Positions 1 to 10,319 of a stretch of 40,684 bases of DNA are shown here, one piece after another. The number at the start of each line of letters is the position of its first letter. Within the stretch, counting starts at the first letter, position 1. Where the stretch lies: positions 1 to 40,684 of the forward strand of contig JAIVFJ010000444.1 in NCBI GenBank assembly GCA_025765615.1. The letters are read 5' to 3'. The notes under the pieces were generated by a model. The model ran no database searches. It was not told where the DNA came from and saw only the letters and a list, made by a program, of their open reading frames with translations. Source of the stretch: Zopfochytrium polystomum (Eukaryota > Chytridiomycota > Chytridiomycetes > Chytridiales > Chytridiaceae). A program made the translations under genes and the position numbers.

Positions 1-19
1 CGAACGATCACGGTCACGA

Positions 20-2937
20 TCACGCGGCGAACGGCGCCTTCACGACAAACGACGCGTCCTGCGCAAACTGCTCCGTCACGTCGTTGGCGGCCACGTGCAG
101 CACGCCGCCGCGTGGCGCAAGAACTTGGTCGCGTCGCTCAGCAGCCGGAACGACACGCCGTTGCCCGCTAGCCCCGGCCGCACCACCGCAAACGACGCCC
201 CCGCCGCAAACGCCGGCGAGCTGTCGTTGCCCGCAAGCACCGCAGCGTCCCCGCCTCCGACCGCAAGCCCCACAAACCGCCCGCCTGCTGTCGCGACTCG
301 AGCGACACGCCCTTGCCGCCGCCGCCGCCCGTCAGCGCCGCCCGCACCACAAACGCCGCGCCCGCCCGGTCCGCGGCAGGGCTGCCGTCCGCGATCGCGT
401 CGATCTTGACCGCGGCCGACCCGGCATCCGCGTGCACCCTGTACCCAGGGAAGTTTGCCGGCTCCAGGGCGACGGCGGCGCCGCCCGCCGGGTCGGCCCA
501 CCCGTCCGGCGCGGTCTCTGCGGCGACGGCGAGCGCCGCGCGGGCGGAACGTCGAGTCCTGCCGGAACAGCAGGTTCGCCGGGTCGGCCATCGGCTGCGC
601 GCGGAGCACGTTGTTCTGGTGGCGCAGGAACAGCGGCGGCTGCGAGCCCGCGAGCACGTACGAGTCGTGCTGGCCGAGGTTGCCCGGGCGCCGCGCAAAG
701 GTCGCGGCGGCGGCGAAGGCGGCACTGCCGTCGTTCTTGCGGAGCACCACGGGCCGGTCGTTGGCGTTGCCGCCGCTGTTGTCGACGGTCAGGAAGCTGC
801 CGGGGAAGTTGAGCGACTCGACCGAGACGAGACCCGCGTCGGAGAGGCCCTTGCGGAGGATGAGGGTCGAGTCGGCGCGATCGACGGCGGGAGAGGCGGC
901 GCCGATGGGCGCGATTTTGAAGACGTCGTTTTGGTGCCGCACGCGGTTGCCGATAAAGGTTGACGGGCTCGAGGCCGATGGCGGAGTCGACCGTGTCGAA
1001 GACGACCCCGGGGGGCACGTCGGGTGGCGGCTGGTTGCTGGGGTCGTTCGTCTGGTCCTCTTCAAAAACCGTCACACGACCAGCCTCGCCGACCACGAAC
1101 GTGACGATCTGGGACGGCGAGGGAACTCCGGCGTCGTCGACCACGGTCAGGAGATAGCTGGCCGGGAGGAGCAGCGCGTTGCTTGCGGGAATTTCGGCCG
1201 TGATCTTGGCGCCTGACTGCGTGAATTTGAGCGGAATGCGGCGCTGGTCTTGGTTCACCGAGTGGGTCTGCTCCGAGGTCTTGATGAGGTTGACAGCACC
1301 AATACTGCGGTCGCTGCTGAGCGCCAGCGACACGGAGCCGCCCCAGGTGAGGTTGCCTTGGATGGATGTGATGTTGACGCGGGAGGCCCACTGCACCTTG
1401 CCGTCCACCTTTTTGAAAAAGGTACGGCGGGTAGTACATTTCCACGTTCAAGTTGTCCTGCGGTCCCGGGATGCCGCCGCCGCCAGTCAAGACCGCACCG
1501 GACGGCATGAGGACGGTGGTGGAGTGGTAAGTGCGGATACGAGCAGCCGCGGCACCCGCGCGCCACGCCTTCTTGTCGGGGTTCCAGATCTCAGTCGCAA
1601 ACACGGCATTGCCGTTGCCCGGCTCGGTGCCGACAATGGTGCCGCCGGTCCGCGAGGAACCTCTCCGTTCGGGAGCACCGTGAGCTTGAAGCCAGTTGCG
1701 CTTGTTCGCCATCGCGCGCGACGGTCTCGACCGCCGGCTTGGTGCCGTCCGAAATGTCAATGATCGTTGCGGCCGCGTTCGCGTCCAGCTTGTCATAGTT
1801 GGTGTTTTGGGCCGCCTCCAGCACCAGCAGCTTGCCAGGTGTATACATTACGGCGGCGCCAGAGACGCCCATGCCAGTCGGGATGGTGCCGAGCATCTGG
1901 ATCGAGCCTGCGCCCTGGTCCGACAGACGCCACATTTGGTCATCGGTGACGCCAAAGACGCTGCCGTCGAGGTTGTAAAGGCACGCGGGTACCACCATCG
2001 GTTCCGCTTTGGGCCGAACGCCTCGGCGCTCGTCGCGCCGGGAAAGCTTTTGCCATGCACCGAGGCCGTCGGAAATCTCCGGGGCGATGCCGACGCCGTC
2101 GGTAAACGTCGGGCTTGAGGTAGGCGTCCGTGTCGTAGTACTTAGCGCCGCCGAGCACGAGGATGCGGTTGTCTGGGCGGCGCATGACGGTGGGGTACCA
2201 GCGTTGCATGTTGACGTTGGGGCCAGCGACCAAGTTCTTGGAGGGCGGGTCAAAGATGGCAGTGGAGATGCTGGTCTTGCCGTCCGAGTTTCCGCCAACC
2301 ATCAGAATTTGGCCGTCTTTCAAGGTGACAATGTTGTTGCAAAAGGAGTTGTAGGTCTGAACGCATCGTTCGAGTCAGTCGATCAGCTGAATTCTTGAAG
2401 CACTTTCTTGAAGCACGCCTTAAACAACACATTCTCCGTTTCACAATCGTATGGTTCCCTACACACAGACTCGCGCTCACGCACACCCACACACCTCCAC
2501 TCACTCTACCTCACTTATCACGCACACACACGCAACACACTGTCTCACCTTCAGAGGTAGGCGTACCGCTATGCGAAGTCTTGAGACCGGTCCCAGCAAA
2601 CGGGTTACAGTTGTCATAGTACAGGCCGCCCTGGGCGGCGACCCGACGGGCGAGCCGAAGGAGAGCAGGTGGCCGTTGTCGAGAAGCAATACGTGGACGG
2701 GGATACTGGCCACTCAACCGACGGGACCGAACATGCCGCGGGCTGTCAGCGTCGACGGCGGGCTGGGCGCGGCCGAGGAAGAGTGTCGGCCGGCTGCGCA
2801 AGCTTGACAGGCGCGTCGCTACTGACCTGTACTTGGTTGCGGAAGACCGTGGCTGCAGAAGGGGTGCCGCCGGCCAAGAGGACGAGCAGCGCTGTTGCGG
2901 CGGCGGTAGTCGTGAGCATGGCGGGGCGTCCTGTCAT
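20..2937 (-). CDS. Secreted galactose/glyoxal-oxidase-like copper radical oxidase with C-terminal AbfB domains (frame-broken)
   Basis: The protein would oxidise sugars, primary alcohols or aldehydes outside the cell and produce H2O2; the substrate cannot be told. ATG is at 2937-2935, followed by a signal peptide with an Ala/Leu core (MLTTTAAATALLVLLAGG). The Cys of the Tyr-Cys cofactor lies in SFCNNIV (near 2343), the partner Tyr in RWYPT (near 2195), the Tyr-His copper pair in RTYHSTT (near 1530), and the last His in THSVNQDQRRIPL (near 1250). A DUF1929 fold follows, then at least two AbfB-like repeats (RHQNDVF, NFPGYRVHAD), and a TGA at 22-20. One intron lies roughly between 2548 and 2345 and is CA-rich. 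The frame breaks many times, at about 2110, 2030, 1715, 1665, 1420, 955, 545, 290 and 115. All copper-site residues survive, so sequencing indels are more likely than decay, but a pseudogene is possible. GC is markedly higher in the AbfB part. Confidence 0.88.
2462..2542. repeat. CA-rich low-complexity tract inside the oxidase intron
   Basis: A loose CACA/CTCA tract (GTGT on the coding strand) fills most of the intron of the copper radical oxidase. It sits next to the likely donor GTGAGA (complement of 2543-2548). It is a simple repeat with no sign of being mobile. Confidence 0.6.
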
Positions 2938-3659
2938 TTGAAGACGACGTTTGAGTGGGAATGGCTTTCTTCGGGGAGATGGGTGTGGCAGGTGGGGTAG
3001 GTCTATGCGATTCGTTCCCGATGAGGAGGAAGTGAAGAGCCGACGCAGAAGGGTGTGCCAGGGTAGAAAGCTGCTATTCTACTCTATTTAGTGGGGAGGG
3101 AAGGCGAGGACGATGGCTGCTTTTGAAGGGTGAGTGTGCAAGAGGGAAGAGGCGCCGCCTCCTCTTTATACTCCCGCGCGGATGCGGTGCGTTGCATCGT
3201 GGGTGAGAACTATGACGACGATGAAGGTTGGATGTTCGGAGTGGCTCTGTCTGGTACCCATTCTCGCGTGGGGCCGGCCAGTCATTGACAGTCCGGAGTT
3301 GGGACGGAGAGGAGGGAGAGTGAGAGATGGATGGAGAGATAGATAGCGAGAACTGGAAAAAGCAGGAGCGTTTTGAGAAGAACAAAAAAAAATGCGGCCG
3401 TGTCTTGTCGTGGTGCACCAAAAAAGGGCAAAAAAACGGAAGCAAAAAAAAAGAAATTTTTATTTTGTTCTTTTCTCGCGCGCCAGTTCCTTTTGGAAGT
3501 GGCGGGTGGGTTCTTCTGTCGTTCCCAAACCAATCGCAGAGAGTGACGCAACAAAGCCCGCACTTGGACGCAGCCAGGCGCAAAACAAAAACAAGAAAGA
3601 GCATGCACGAAAAAAAAAAAAAGCAGTGGTGGGTGGGGGTGGTGCGGCTTTGAAAGGGG

Positions 3660-3716
3660 ATGTGGCGTGTGCGTGTGGTGTGTGTGTGTGTGGTGTGTGT
3701 GCGTGCCGTGTGTGGC
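3660..3716. repeat. GT/GC microsatellite
   Basis: An imperfect run of TGTG and GCGTG units. It is visible by eye and not part of any coding region I accept. Confidence 0.8.
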
Positions 3717-3765
3717 TGGCTACTCCGCCAAATTCAGTCAAAAAATGAAGCAAAAAAAACCCCGA

Positions 3766-3796
3766 ATGCACGGGCAAGTATTTCCCGCCCGTGCAT
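3766..3796. repeat. Perfect 10-bp inverted repeat with 11-nt spacer
   Basis: The arms ATGCACGGGC (3766-3775) and GCCCGTGCAT (3787-3796) are exact reverse complements around AAGTATTTCCC. It could form a hairpin or bind a dimeric regulator. It lies about 830 bp above the oxidase start and 580 bp beyond the PARP-E2 stop, so its owner is unclear. Confidence 0.6.
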
Positions 3797-4278
3797 GGAA
3801 AAAGTGGCTGTACATTTACTCCTGGATCTTGCGCCACAGCAGCAGGACAGAGGCCTGCTCGACTGTCGATTGGTCGATTGGCAGGCAGGCGGCTGCAGCA
3901 GGCGGGCCCAACCACCGGCGGACAACATGCGTTTTGCGTTTTCAGTTTCCGCTGGAGAGGGCTGATCCACAACGCCTGGCACAAAGCACATGAAGTGGTG
4001 GTGGTGAGAGACAGAGCGAGAAATAGACTTGGCGGAAGAAAGGCGCGGAGATTCGCTTCCTTCTCCGGATGGAAAAGGATGGAAAAGTGGGCAAATCAAA
4101 AAAATGAGCGTTTCATCTTCGTCAGGTGGTGTGGCCAAGTATTCTTTGAAAGAACCGGAGAAATGACATCAGAGTACGACGGAAAAGTTTGTTTGCTGCA
4201 AAAAAAAAAGACTTCATAACTTTCGTATTTATGCCATGTGTATCAATGAAAACGCAAGAAGAAGGACCGATAGCGAGC

Positions 4279-4327
4279 GAGAGAGTGTGAGAGAGTAAGA
4301 GAGAGAGAGAGAGTGTGTGTGTGTGTG
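4279..4327. repeat. GA then GT microsatellite downstream of the PARP-E2 gene
   Basis: GAGAGAG units pass directly into GTGTGTG units, about 50 bp beyond the stop codon of the minus-strand gene, so probably within its 3' UTR or just after it. Confidence 0.75.
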
Positions 4328-4373
4328 AAATCCAAGCCACTTTCCCTGCTTCCTCTTTTCTGTGTGTGGTTCT

Positions 4374-7300
4374 TCAGCTGCCGAAATACTTGTCCCAGCC
4401 AGGAGGAACCTCCCATCCATGCGCCTGAGCTACCCGCACAAACGCCGAAATTGCCTCCGACGCCGAGTAGGGAACGTCGTGCCGATGGTCCAACCTCGCA
4501 GGCTTCGGGTCCAGCGAGCATATGGCCATGCGGACCTGCAACAGCGCCGCCTCCACCGTATACGACGGCGACCAGGTTTGTGTTGGTCAAGAGGTCCATG
4601 CAGATGGACCCGCCCGCCGTGACGTGGCCGCCACCTCCGTTGATGAACTGGAGCAGCCGAGGCTTGACTACTCGGATGAAACGGCGGAGTGAAGGGGTGC
4701 TGCGGACCGAAGCGAATCTCGAGTGTCAGTCCTTCTTCGTACATTCCAACTCGCTGTTTGTTTGGGTTGTGGAATGGCTAGGTCAGCCGCGAGACAAACG
4801 TCGATTCTCATAATAACTTACAACAAGATCTTTCGCCAGCGGAAGACTCTTGTCGAATGCCACGAGCCTGATCTGCCATTGGTACAGGTTGCTGGAGATG
4901 AAGGAAAGAGTAGTTTGAAAAGTCAGGACAAACGACAGAAAGCGATTCCATCGCGGTTAGGAGGTTTACCTTATGTTCTCGAGGTCAATGGTCCATCCAC
5001 GCTGGTCCGCAGGCTGCGCCTCTTGCAGGCGTATCAGTTGCCGAAGCTCTTTGAGAATAGCCTTTGTGGCAGATGTCGTGGCATACTAGGGAGGCGGCAT
5101 TGACGACAAATCGAGCTCTGCCGCTGGCGGCGCCTTTGGTAAAGGAGCCTGAAACTGGAATTTCCACTGAATCATAATATTTTTCGTGAGTACAGGTTCA
5201 AACAAACATGGCTGTGGCTGCACCTTCTTCATCCTCGTCGTCAGTTAAGCCTTCCGCGAAGACCGCGTGATTTGCTCTCCAATTCGAGAGCTTGTATCCT
5301 TGCGCTCGCCCAACAGGAATCCCAATCGCCTGCTGACCCATCCCTTTTGGTGCTCTAGCAGGATCAAGAGGGATGTAAGGTGCTGATTCATCAGAGGTTG
5401 TCGCTAAGCCCGCGGTCAAAGGGGCATCTGTCCCGACAAGCAGGTATCTTGTCTGAACCCAGTTTTCTAGAAAGAAGGTTGCTCAACATCATTTTCCGAT
5501 TCATAATCTTACCATATTGCACGACAAGGTACGGGTTGGACGATCGAAACTTTTCGGGCAGGTTTATGATCTCGTTGACGCTTATAGCACTTGTGATGGC
5601 GTACGTTCGGTTCTTCCATTGCGCAGACGATCTCGCGTACCCTTGTGATGTTGATAGTTCGAGTCCATGATCTGCATCATAATAAATTAGCCTTGCTCAT
5701 AGTTTTCTCCAACTTCCTTCTCACATATGCCGTCGCCGTATGCGCGTCCATGTAATACTTTCTTAAAGTTGAGCCCAGTTTCTTATAATCGAATGCCAGT
5801 TTCCGTTGGGACTCCCTAAATGAATTGGTGCACTGTCAACGAACAATCTATACATAGAGCGTAGACAATTCTAACCATGGAACGCGTAGATTGTCTGAAA
5901 CTCTGCACAAAAACATTAGAGAGACAGCTGGTCGGAAACAAAAAATCTTACTTTTCTCAGTAACCTGAGCTCTTTCGCTCAAAAATTTGGCCTCTTTTTC
6001 AGGGGAGCCCATGACGAAGCGGAACTAGAAAACCCAATTAACGGGAATCACAAACAATTGTTTGACTCACTTGCTTATAGTTTGTAGGAACATTGGCGAT
6101 CATTTCTGCAGGATTTGTCAGCTCTTTGATGTAGCCACGGTTACTGCCAATAATCCATCGGAGCAAAGGATACAGCAGTTTATCGATGGAATCCAAAAAC
6201 GGTCTGAGACTGATGTCCAACGAAAGAAACACGGTAGCTTTGTTCCTGGGGCGGCAGCAGGAGAGGATCGATCGGGTTCTTCTTTTCCTCTTCTTCTTCC
6301 TCGGCAATCTCTTCCACGGTATCAGGTATAATATCGGGTTCCTTCTCCGGTGGCAGCTCCATCAACTCCATGCCAAGCTTCTTTCTCAGCTCATTTGCCA
6401 TCACAGGGACCGACGGCATTTTTTCCATCAACGAAGCGAAAAGAGCAGTTTCCTTAGCCAAGTCCTCTGGGCCAGGTTGAGACTGAAGCCAAAGTAATCC
6501 TTTCTGTGGACCAAGTATTGAGCCACACCGTTGTATTTGAACTGCAAGGGGGAACGCGGTGGAGACTCCAGTAGGAGGATGCTCATTTGATAGAACCTCC
6601 TTAACTTTCAAAAACTGAAGATGTTTGGTCCACTCGGATCTGAAGTAAAAGGATCAGAACATTGAAACAACTTTTCACAGCTGCGGGTTGGCGTTACCTC
6701 CAGTATGTCGTCTTTTAGGAGCGGAACCGCATTCTCGCCCTCGAACCATCAAGCCAATTCGTCGAATCTCCGAAAACACTTGCGCCATCCCATTCCCGTA
6801 ATGTGGCCACTTGTACCTTCCATAACGATTGTGGCGTTGTAACCCTTGCAACGACGTGAACAAAACGCAAAGCGACCCAATCAGCTGGCTTACCACGCCG
6901 GATGGAAAGGTGACAACGGGACGGAGCATACGGCAAAGGAAATAAGAAGCTCTACGACACTCGGATTGTGAAGAAGCTCTTGCTCAATCTTCGGACCAAT
7001 TCCGACCTGGAGGTATTGGAATGTGCACAGCGTGGAGTCACAGATGTATGGACGGAGCGATTCGACCTCTGTGGTTGCAGAGAAATGTTTCACCAGAGTC
7101 AAATCACGCGAACCAACACTACGGATTTCCGTTCGTTTATGACAAACAAGGCAGTACTTTGGTGCCAGGTGAAGTCGACGAAGAGAGTACAAACATTACA
7201 GACAGGGGGAAATTGACCTCGCGCGGGTCAACATGACTGGACGAGCATATGCAGGCGTTTTCCAACTTCCTTCTCCTCACGATCGTCGTAATGGATGGCC

Positions 7301-8724
7301 TTCGATAGTATTTCAATTGGTCAGCGTTTGATTGAGTGTACTGCGAGCATTCGAGAACAAGTACTCGGCGCCCAGCCCTGCAGAGTCATTTCAGCAAAAT
7401 TTTCCCGGTACACTAAGGACACACCAGTTAACTCCTCTTTCGATGCGGTAGTTGAGCAGGGAGAGGAATCTCGTGTTCAAAAGATCTGCCATAGTCCAGC
7501 TCATGAGGAAGTCCTGAAAGAGACGCCCAGGATGCGATCCCTCCGACGACGAGTGAGCCACTTTGTTCGCGGTCATCGTCCGGAAGGCGACAAACGCATC
7601 CTCCACGGCAAGTTCGGGGGTGGGACTGACAAACATTCGAAACTCTGGCTTTGGGTACATATTCTCCAGGTTTTTTCGGTCCACGTAAACCGAGCCAACA
7701 TTTGATGAGGAGAAGCTGTGAGAAGAGTTAGTTTCACTCCTTGCATTCGTTTTTCCATTACCTACCAAGAAATGTTCGCTGCTAAGGTTCCACGCATCGA
7801 GCGTATCTGGTCCAAATATTTCATTGAATGCCAATTGACTTATGGGAACGCTCATAGCAAGAATGAAGCCTTCATCGGCTTCGTGATGGAGAACACTTTG
7901 ATGGGGTGAATAATGTTAGCATTAACTCAAAAGTCCACTGGGCCGTACGAGGAAGATATCCCGTGGGCTTTCAGCTCTTGCATATCCCTGCGCACAACTT
8001 TCCTCAAATGAGGCAGAGGGCCGGAGGCATGCGATTCCCAGAGTCAATCAGCATTCCATCGCTTTCGTCCGTCCTCCCCATCGTCGTCTTCCTCGTATTC
8101 CTCATCCCTCTCTCGTCGTCGTCTTCCTCGTATTCCTCATCCTCGTCGTCGGAGCCGTCATGATCACCTGCATCAGACATCTCCTCGTCCTCAGGCTCAG
8201 TAACAGAGCCTTCGGCATCGTCGGCCTCCTTCGCGTTCGAAGCAGACTCCTCTGCTTTCGGCGCAGGCAGTTTGAAATGCTCGACCAACTTTGTTTCCAG
8301 CTTTTTAATAATGTCTTGCAGGCGACTGGCGGTGAGGTCGATGCCCTCGACGACCAGTCCGACTGTCGGGAGTGAGGCACGGTTGAACAAAACAACCGCC
8401 GAAAAACGCGTGAACACTACTTACTGTCGTCAGAGTCGTCGGATGTAACGAAGATGAAGCCAGTAGAGGACGTTGGGTACGATTCGACGTTCGTGATGAC
8501 GATAGAGAACTCAACCGACCGCGTGCCAGGCGCTTTGAATCTGGCAACGACCGATCCATCGTCGTCGCCGCCCTTAACATCTGGGAAAGGATGCATGAGA
8601 TCAGCCTGTCGCAGTCACACAAGGAGCTACGATCGGTACTTTTCATGTAGGTGGGGACGGAGCCACCATCGCAGTAAAAGGCAATAACTGCCTTGCGGTC
8701 GGCTAGAAACTCTTTCCGGCCCAT
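4374..8724 (-). CDS. PARP-type ADP-ribosyltransferase fused to an E2 ubiquitin-conjugating (UBC) domain
   Basis: Start ATG 8724 (MGRKEFLADRKAV). Clear early exons are 8640-8724, 8425-8580 and from 8362 down. Domain order: RWD-like N-terminus (near FSIVITNVESYP); acidic linker (8.2-8.1 kb); a Cys-rich middle region (CLVCHKR, LRPYICDSTLCTFQYLQVG near 7.05 kb); a PARP catalytic domain with the His in YAFHGSPNGNWHS (near 5.87 kb), GRAYGDGIY (near 5.73 kb) and PYLVVQYENWVQTRYLLVG (near 5.5 kb); then a C-terminal E2 domain with FTPPF, the active Cys in TAGGSICMDLLTN (near 4.61 kb), and HGWEVPPGWDKYF before TGA 4376-4374. The order matches fungal PARP-UBC fusion proteins, which are poorly characterised. 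One-base frame breaks lie near 6931, 5775, 4680 and 4576, plus some in 7.2-8.1 kb, so the exact protein cannot be written. The role is inferred: coupling ADP-ribosylation with ubiquitin transfer. Confidence 0.85.
8081..8142 (-). repeat. Two copies of a 27-nt unit in the acidic coding tract
   Basis: The identical unit starting TCGTCGTCTTCCTCG occurs at 8081-8107 and 8116-8142, offset by 35 nt. Because 35 is not a multiple of three, the copies are read in different frames: one as an acidic DEDEEYEEDDDE-like run, the other as a basic RNTRKTT-like run. This is either a young slippage duplication or a 36-nt repeat with one base lost. Confidence 0.8.
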
Positions 8725-9167
8725 TCGTCCGACCCTCTCTCGACTCTTGCGATCGCTGAAGAGAAGTGAAATCCAGCGCCTGTGGGCAAAGCAAAGGTGC
8801 TTAATGAGCAACTGCGCCGAGCTCCAAAGGCACAGTTTTCAAACGATTTGATTGGCCTGGCTGTCTCCTCGAATACCAGCCACACCTAAAACAAATGCAG
8901 GCAGGGAAATTAGCCTTCTTCTGCTCGGCCGCGCTGGGAAGGTCACCTGCATGGCATCCAACACCCTTAAGGCAAAGCAAGCAGTCTATTATTTAATTCC
9001 TGCAAAGCTCTAAGTCGCGTTGAATTCGAAGCTTTATTGTTAAATCCTGAGGTAATTATTTGGGCAAGAAAGCTGCGTGGTTGGTACCCGAGCCAGGCGG
9101 GCTCGGATTCTCGAGTTGTCAGGTCGTCTCCCTTTTATTCCTGCATTACTGATTTGTCGCCCCTCCC
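8725..9167. other. Intergenic: PARP-E2 5' region and Tma22 3' region
   Basis: About 440 bp between two minus-strand genes. No conserved open frame is visible. The part next to 8725 should contain the PARP-E2 promoter. A short GAGCC/GGCTC hairpin-like stretch lies near 9088-9103, but it does not form a tRNA. Confidence 0.5.
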
Positions 9168-10228
9168 TCAGTCCATATCAATATTGTCCTCAGGGATTTG
9201 TTTCCACGTCTTTCGGATGAGCTCGTAAATCTCGTCCTGCACGTCGCCCTGCACGACAATCTCGTCAAAGCCGGCTGGGTTTTTTGTCACCGACGACCCG
9301 CACCCACAAACTTAGTCGCAAACAGCTTGGCCGCCTTCTTCAGGTCGACATCTGACGGGCGGGACCCAAAAAAAACAAAAATATCGCTTTAGCAATAATA
9401 CATAGAAGGATTTTCGGGCGAAAACGCACCAAACACTTCGAGTCCCGCAACCGTTATTGTGCATTTTCGTTTTGTTCGTTCCACGCGGTTTGATGGAGAT
9501 GCGCGCCTCCTAGAAACGGAGAGCAACGGCTCGTAAGCTGGGCTGCAAAAACAGGAGAGAAATAAACAAACCTTGCGCTTCTTCTCCTTCTTCAGCTCCT
9601 CCTTCTGCAACGCATCTCAGCTTCTCCGGCTTCTTTTCGTCCGCCTTTGCTCCGTCCGGCGCGTCGGAGGCGATTGACAGCGATGCGGCGCTTCCCCTCC
9701 AGACCTGAGTAACCCCCACATGACGGATTATAGGGAAAAAAAGAAAAGTACCCACGCGCCGTCAGAAGAGAGGGGACGATTCCATGAGGCTGCCACCGAG
9801 AAGAGAGGGTCGGAAAGTCACCTGTCGTCGCTGTCCCAGAAGACGATCCCTCTGCGGGTGCTGGAGCAGCTTCTCCCCAACAACTTGCGACGAGGGACGG
9901 GTGGTTTTGCGTCAGCCATGCACGACAGCGCTTAGCGGAGGGACCGAACTCGCAGAACTGCAGGGAAGTGGTGTATGGGGAACAACCGTGCGAGAAAGAT
10001 GGGGAAGGTCAGCACTGCCACAGCTGCATCTACCAACCAGATCCATTACCTCGGTGGGAGCAGTGCAAACTATTCACGTTGCAGTGACGAACATTGATAG
10101 AAAGGTGTGCGTTAGGACGAGACGGCGGCGATCATGCGCTGCCAAAAGTATGTACTTGGGCAGTAAAGAATGTCTGTGACCACGCGGGTGGTCGGTCTTG
10201 GTGCGCTGTCCACCTCTGTGTCCCCCAT
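9168..10228 (-). CDS. TMA22: Density-regulated-protein homologue (DENR/Tma22), 40S ribosome recycling factor
   Basis: DENR/Tma22 works with MCT-1/Tma20 to recycle 40S subunits and aid re-initiation. A likely start is ATG 10228 (MGDTEVDSAPRPTT) leading to DILYCP. The zinc-binding N-terminal region continues as QFCEFGPSAKRCRAWL (near 9.95 kb). A charged Lys/Glu linker follows (near 9.6 kb), then an intron beginning GTTTGT and ending TTTCTAG. The SUI1/eIF1 fold then shows RVERTKRKCTITVAGLEVFG, VDLKKAAKLFATKFVGAG and the family-typical FDEIVVQGDVQDEI...WKQIPEDNIDMD end, stop 9170-9168. One-base frame breaks occur near 9615, 9487 and 9297. The junction between the YCP exon and the QFCEF exon is unresolved. 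Identity is secure; exact exons are not. Confidence 0.88.
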
Positions 10229-10319
10229 TCTTTGATTCTCAAAAGTGACAAGTTCGAGCAGCGATGTGATGTTTATTGGGTGGTATTCACAAAACGCAAG
10301 CATAGAAAGAGCAATACAT

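Larger units (their letters stand above)
2938..4373. other. Low-complexity intergenic spacer between the oxidase promoter and the PARP-E2 3' end
   Basis: I find no credible gene in these 1.4 kb; the open frames depend on poly-A and GT runs. The right part just above 2937 should hold the oxidase promoter, and a TAAATA box lies on the minus strand at 3090-3085. The rest contains A-runs (3384-3391, 3444-3452, 3611-3623), a GT microsatellite (3660-3716), a 10-bp inverted repeat (3766-3796) and a GA/GT microsatellite (4279-4327). The spacer is much larger than the 100-700 bp gaps elsewhere in the window. Confidence 0.6.

Noticed and set aside
84..1796. Several long plus-strand open frames (Arg/Pro-rich)
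   Set aside because: High-GC antisense shadows of the copper radical oxidase, whose copper-site motifs are on the minus strand.
3074..4340. Open frames in the spacer built on poly-A, GT and GA tracts
   Set aside because: Translations are homopolymers or His-Thr and Ser-Leu repeats without domain features.
9040..9160. Hairpin-like stretch considered as a tRNA
   Set aside because: No B-box (GGTTCGANTCC) and no acceptor stem pairing.
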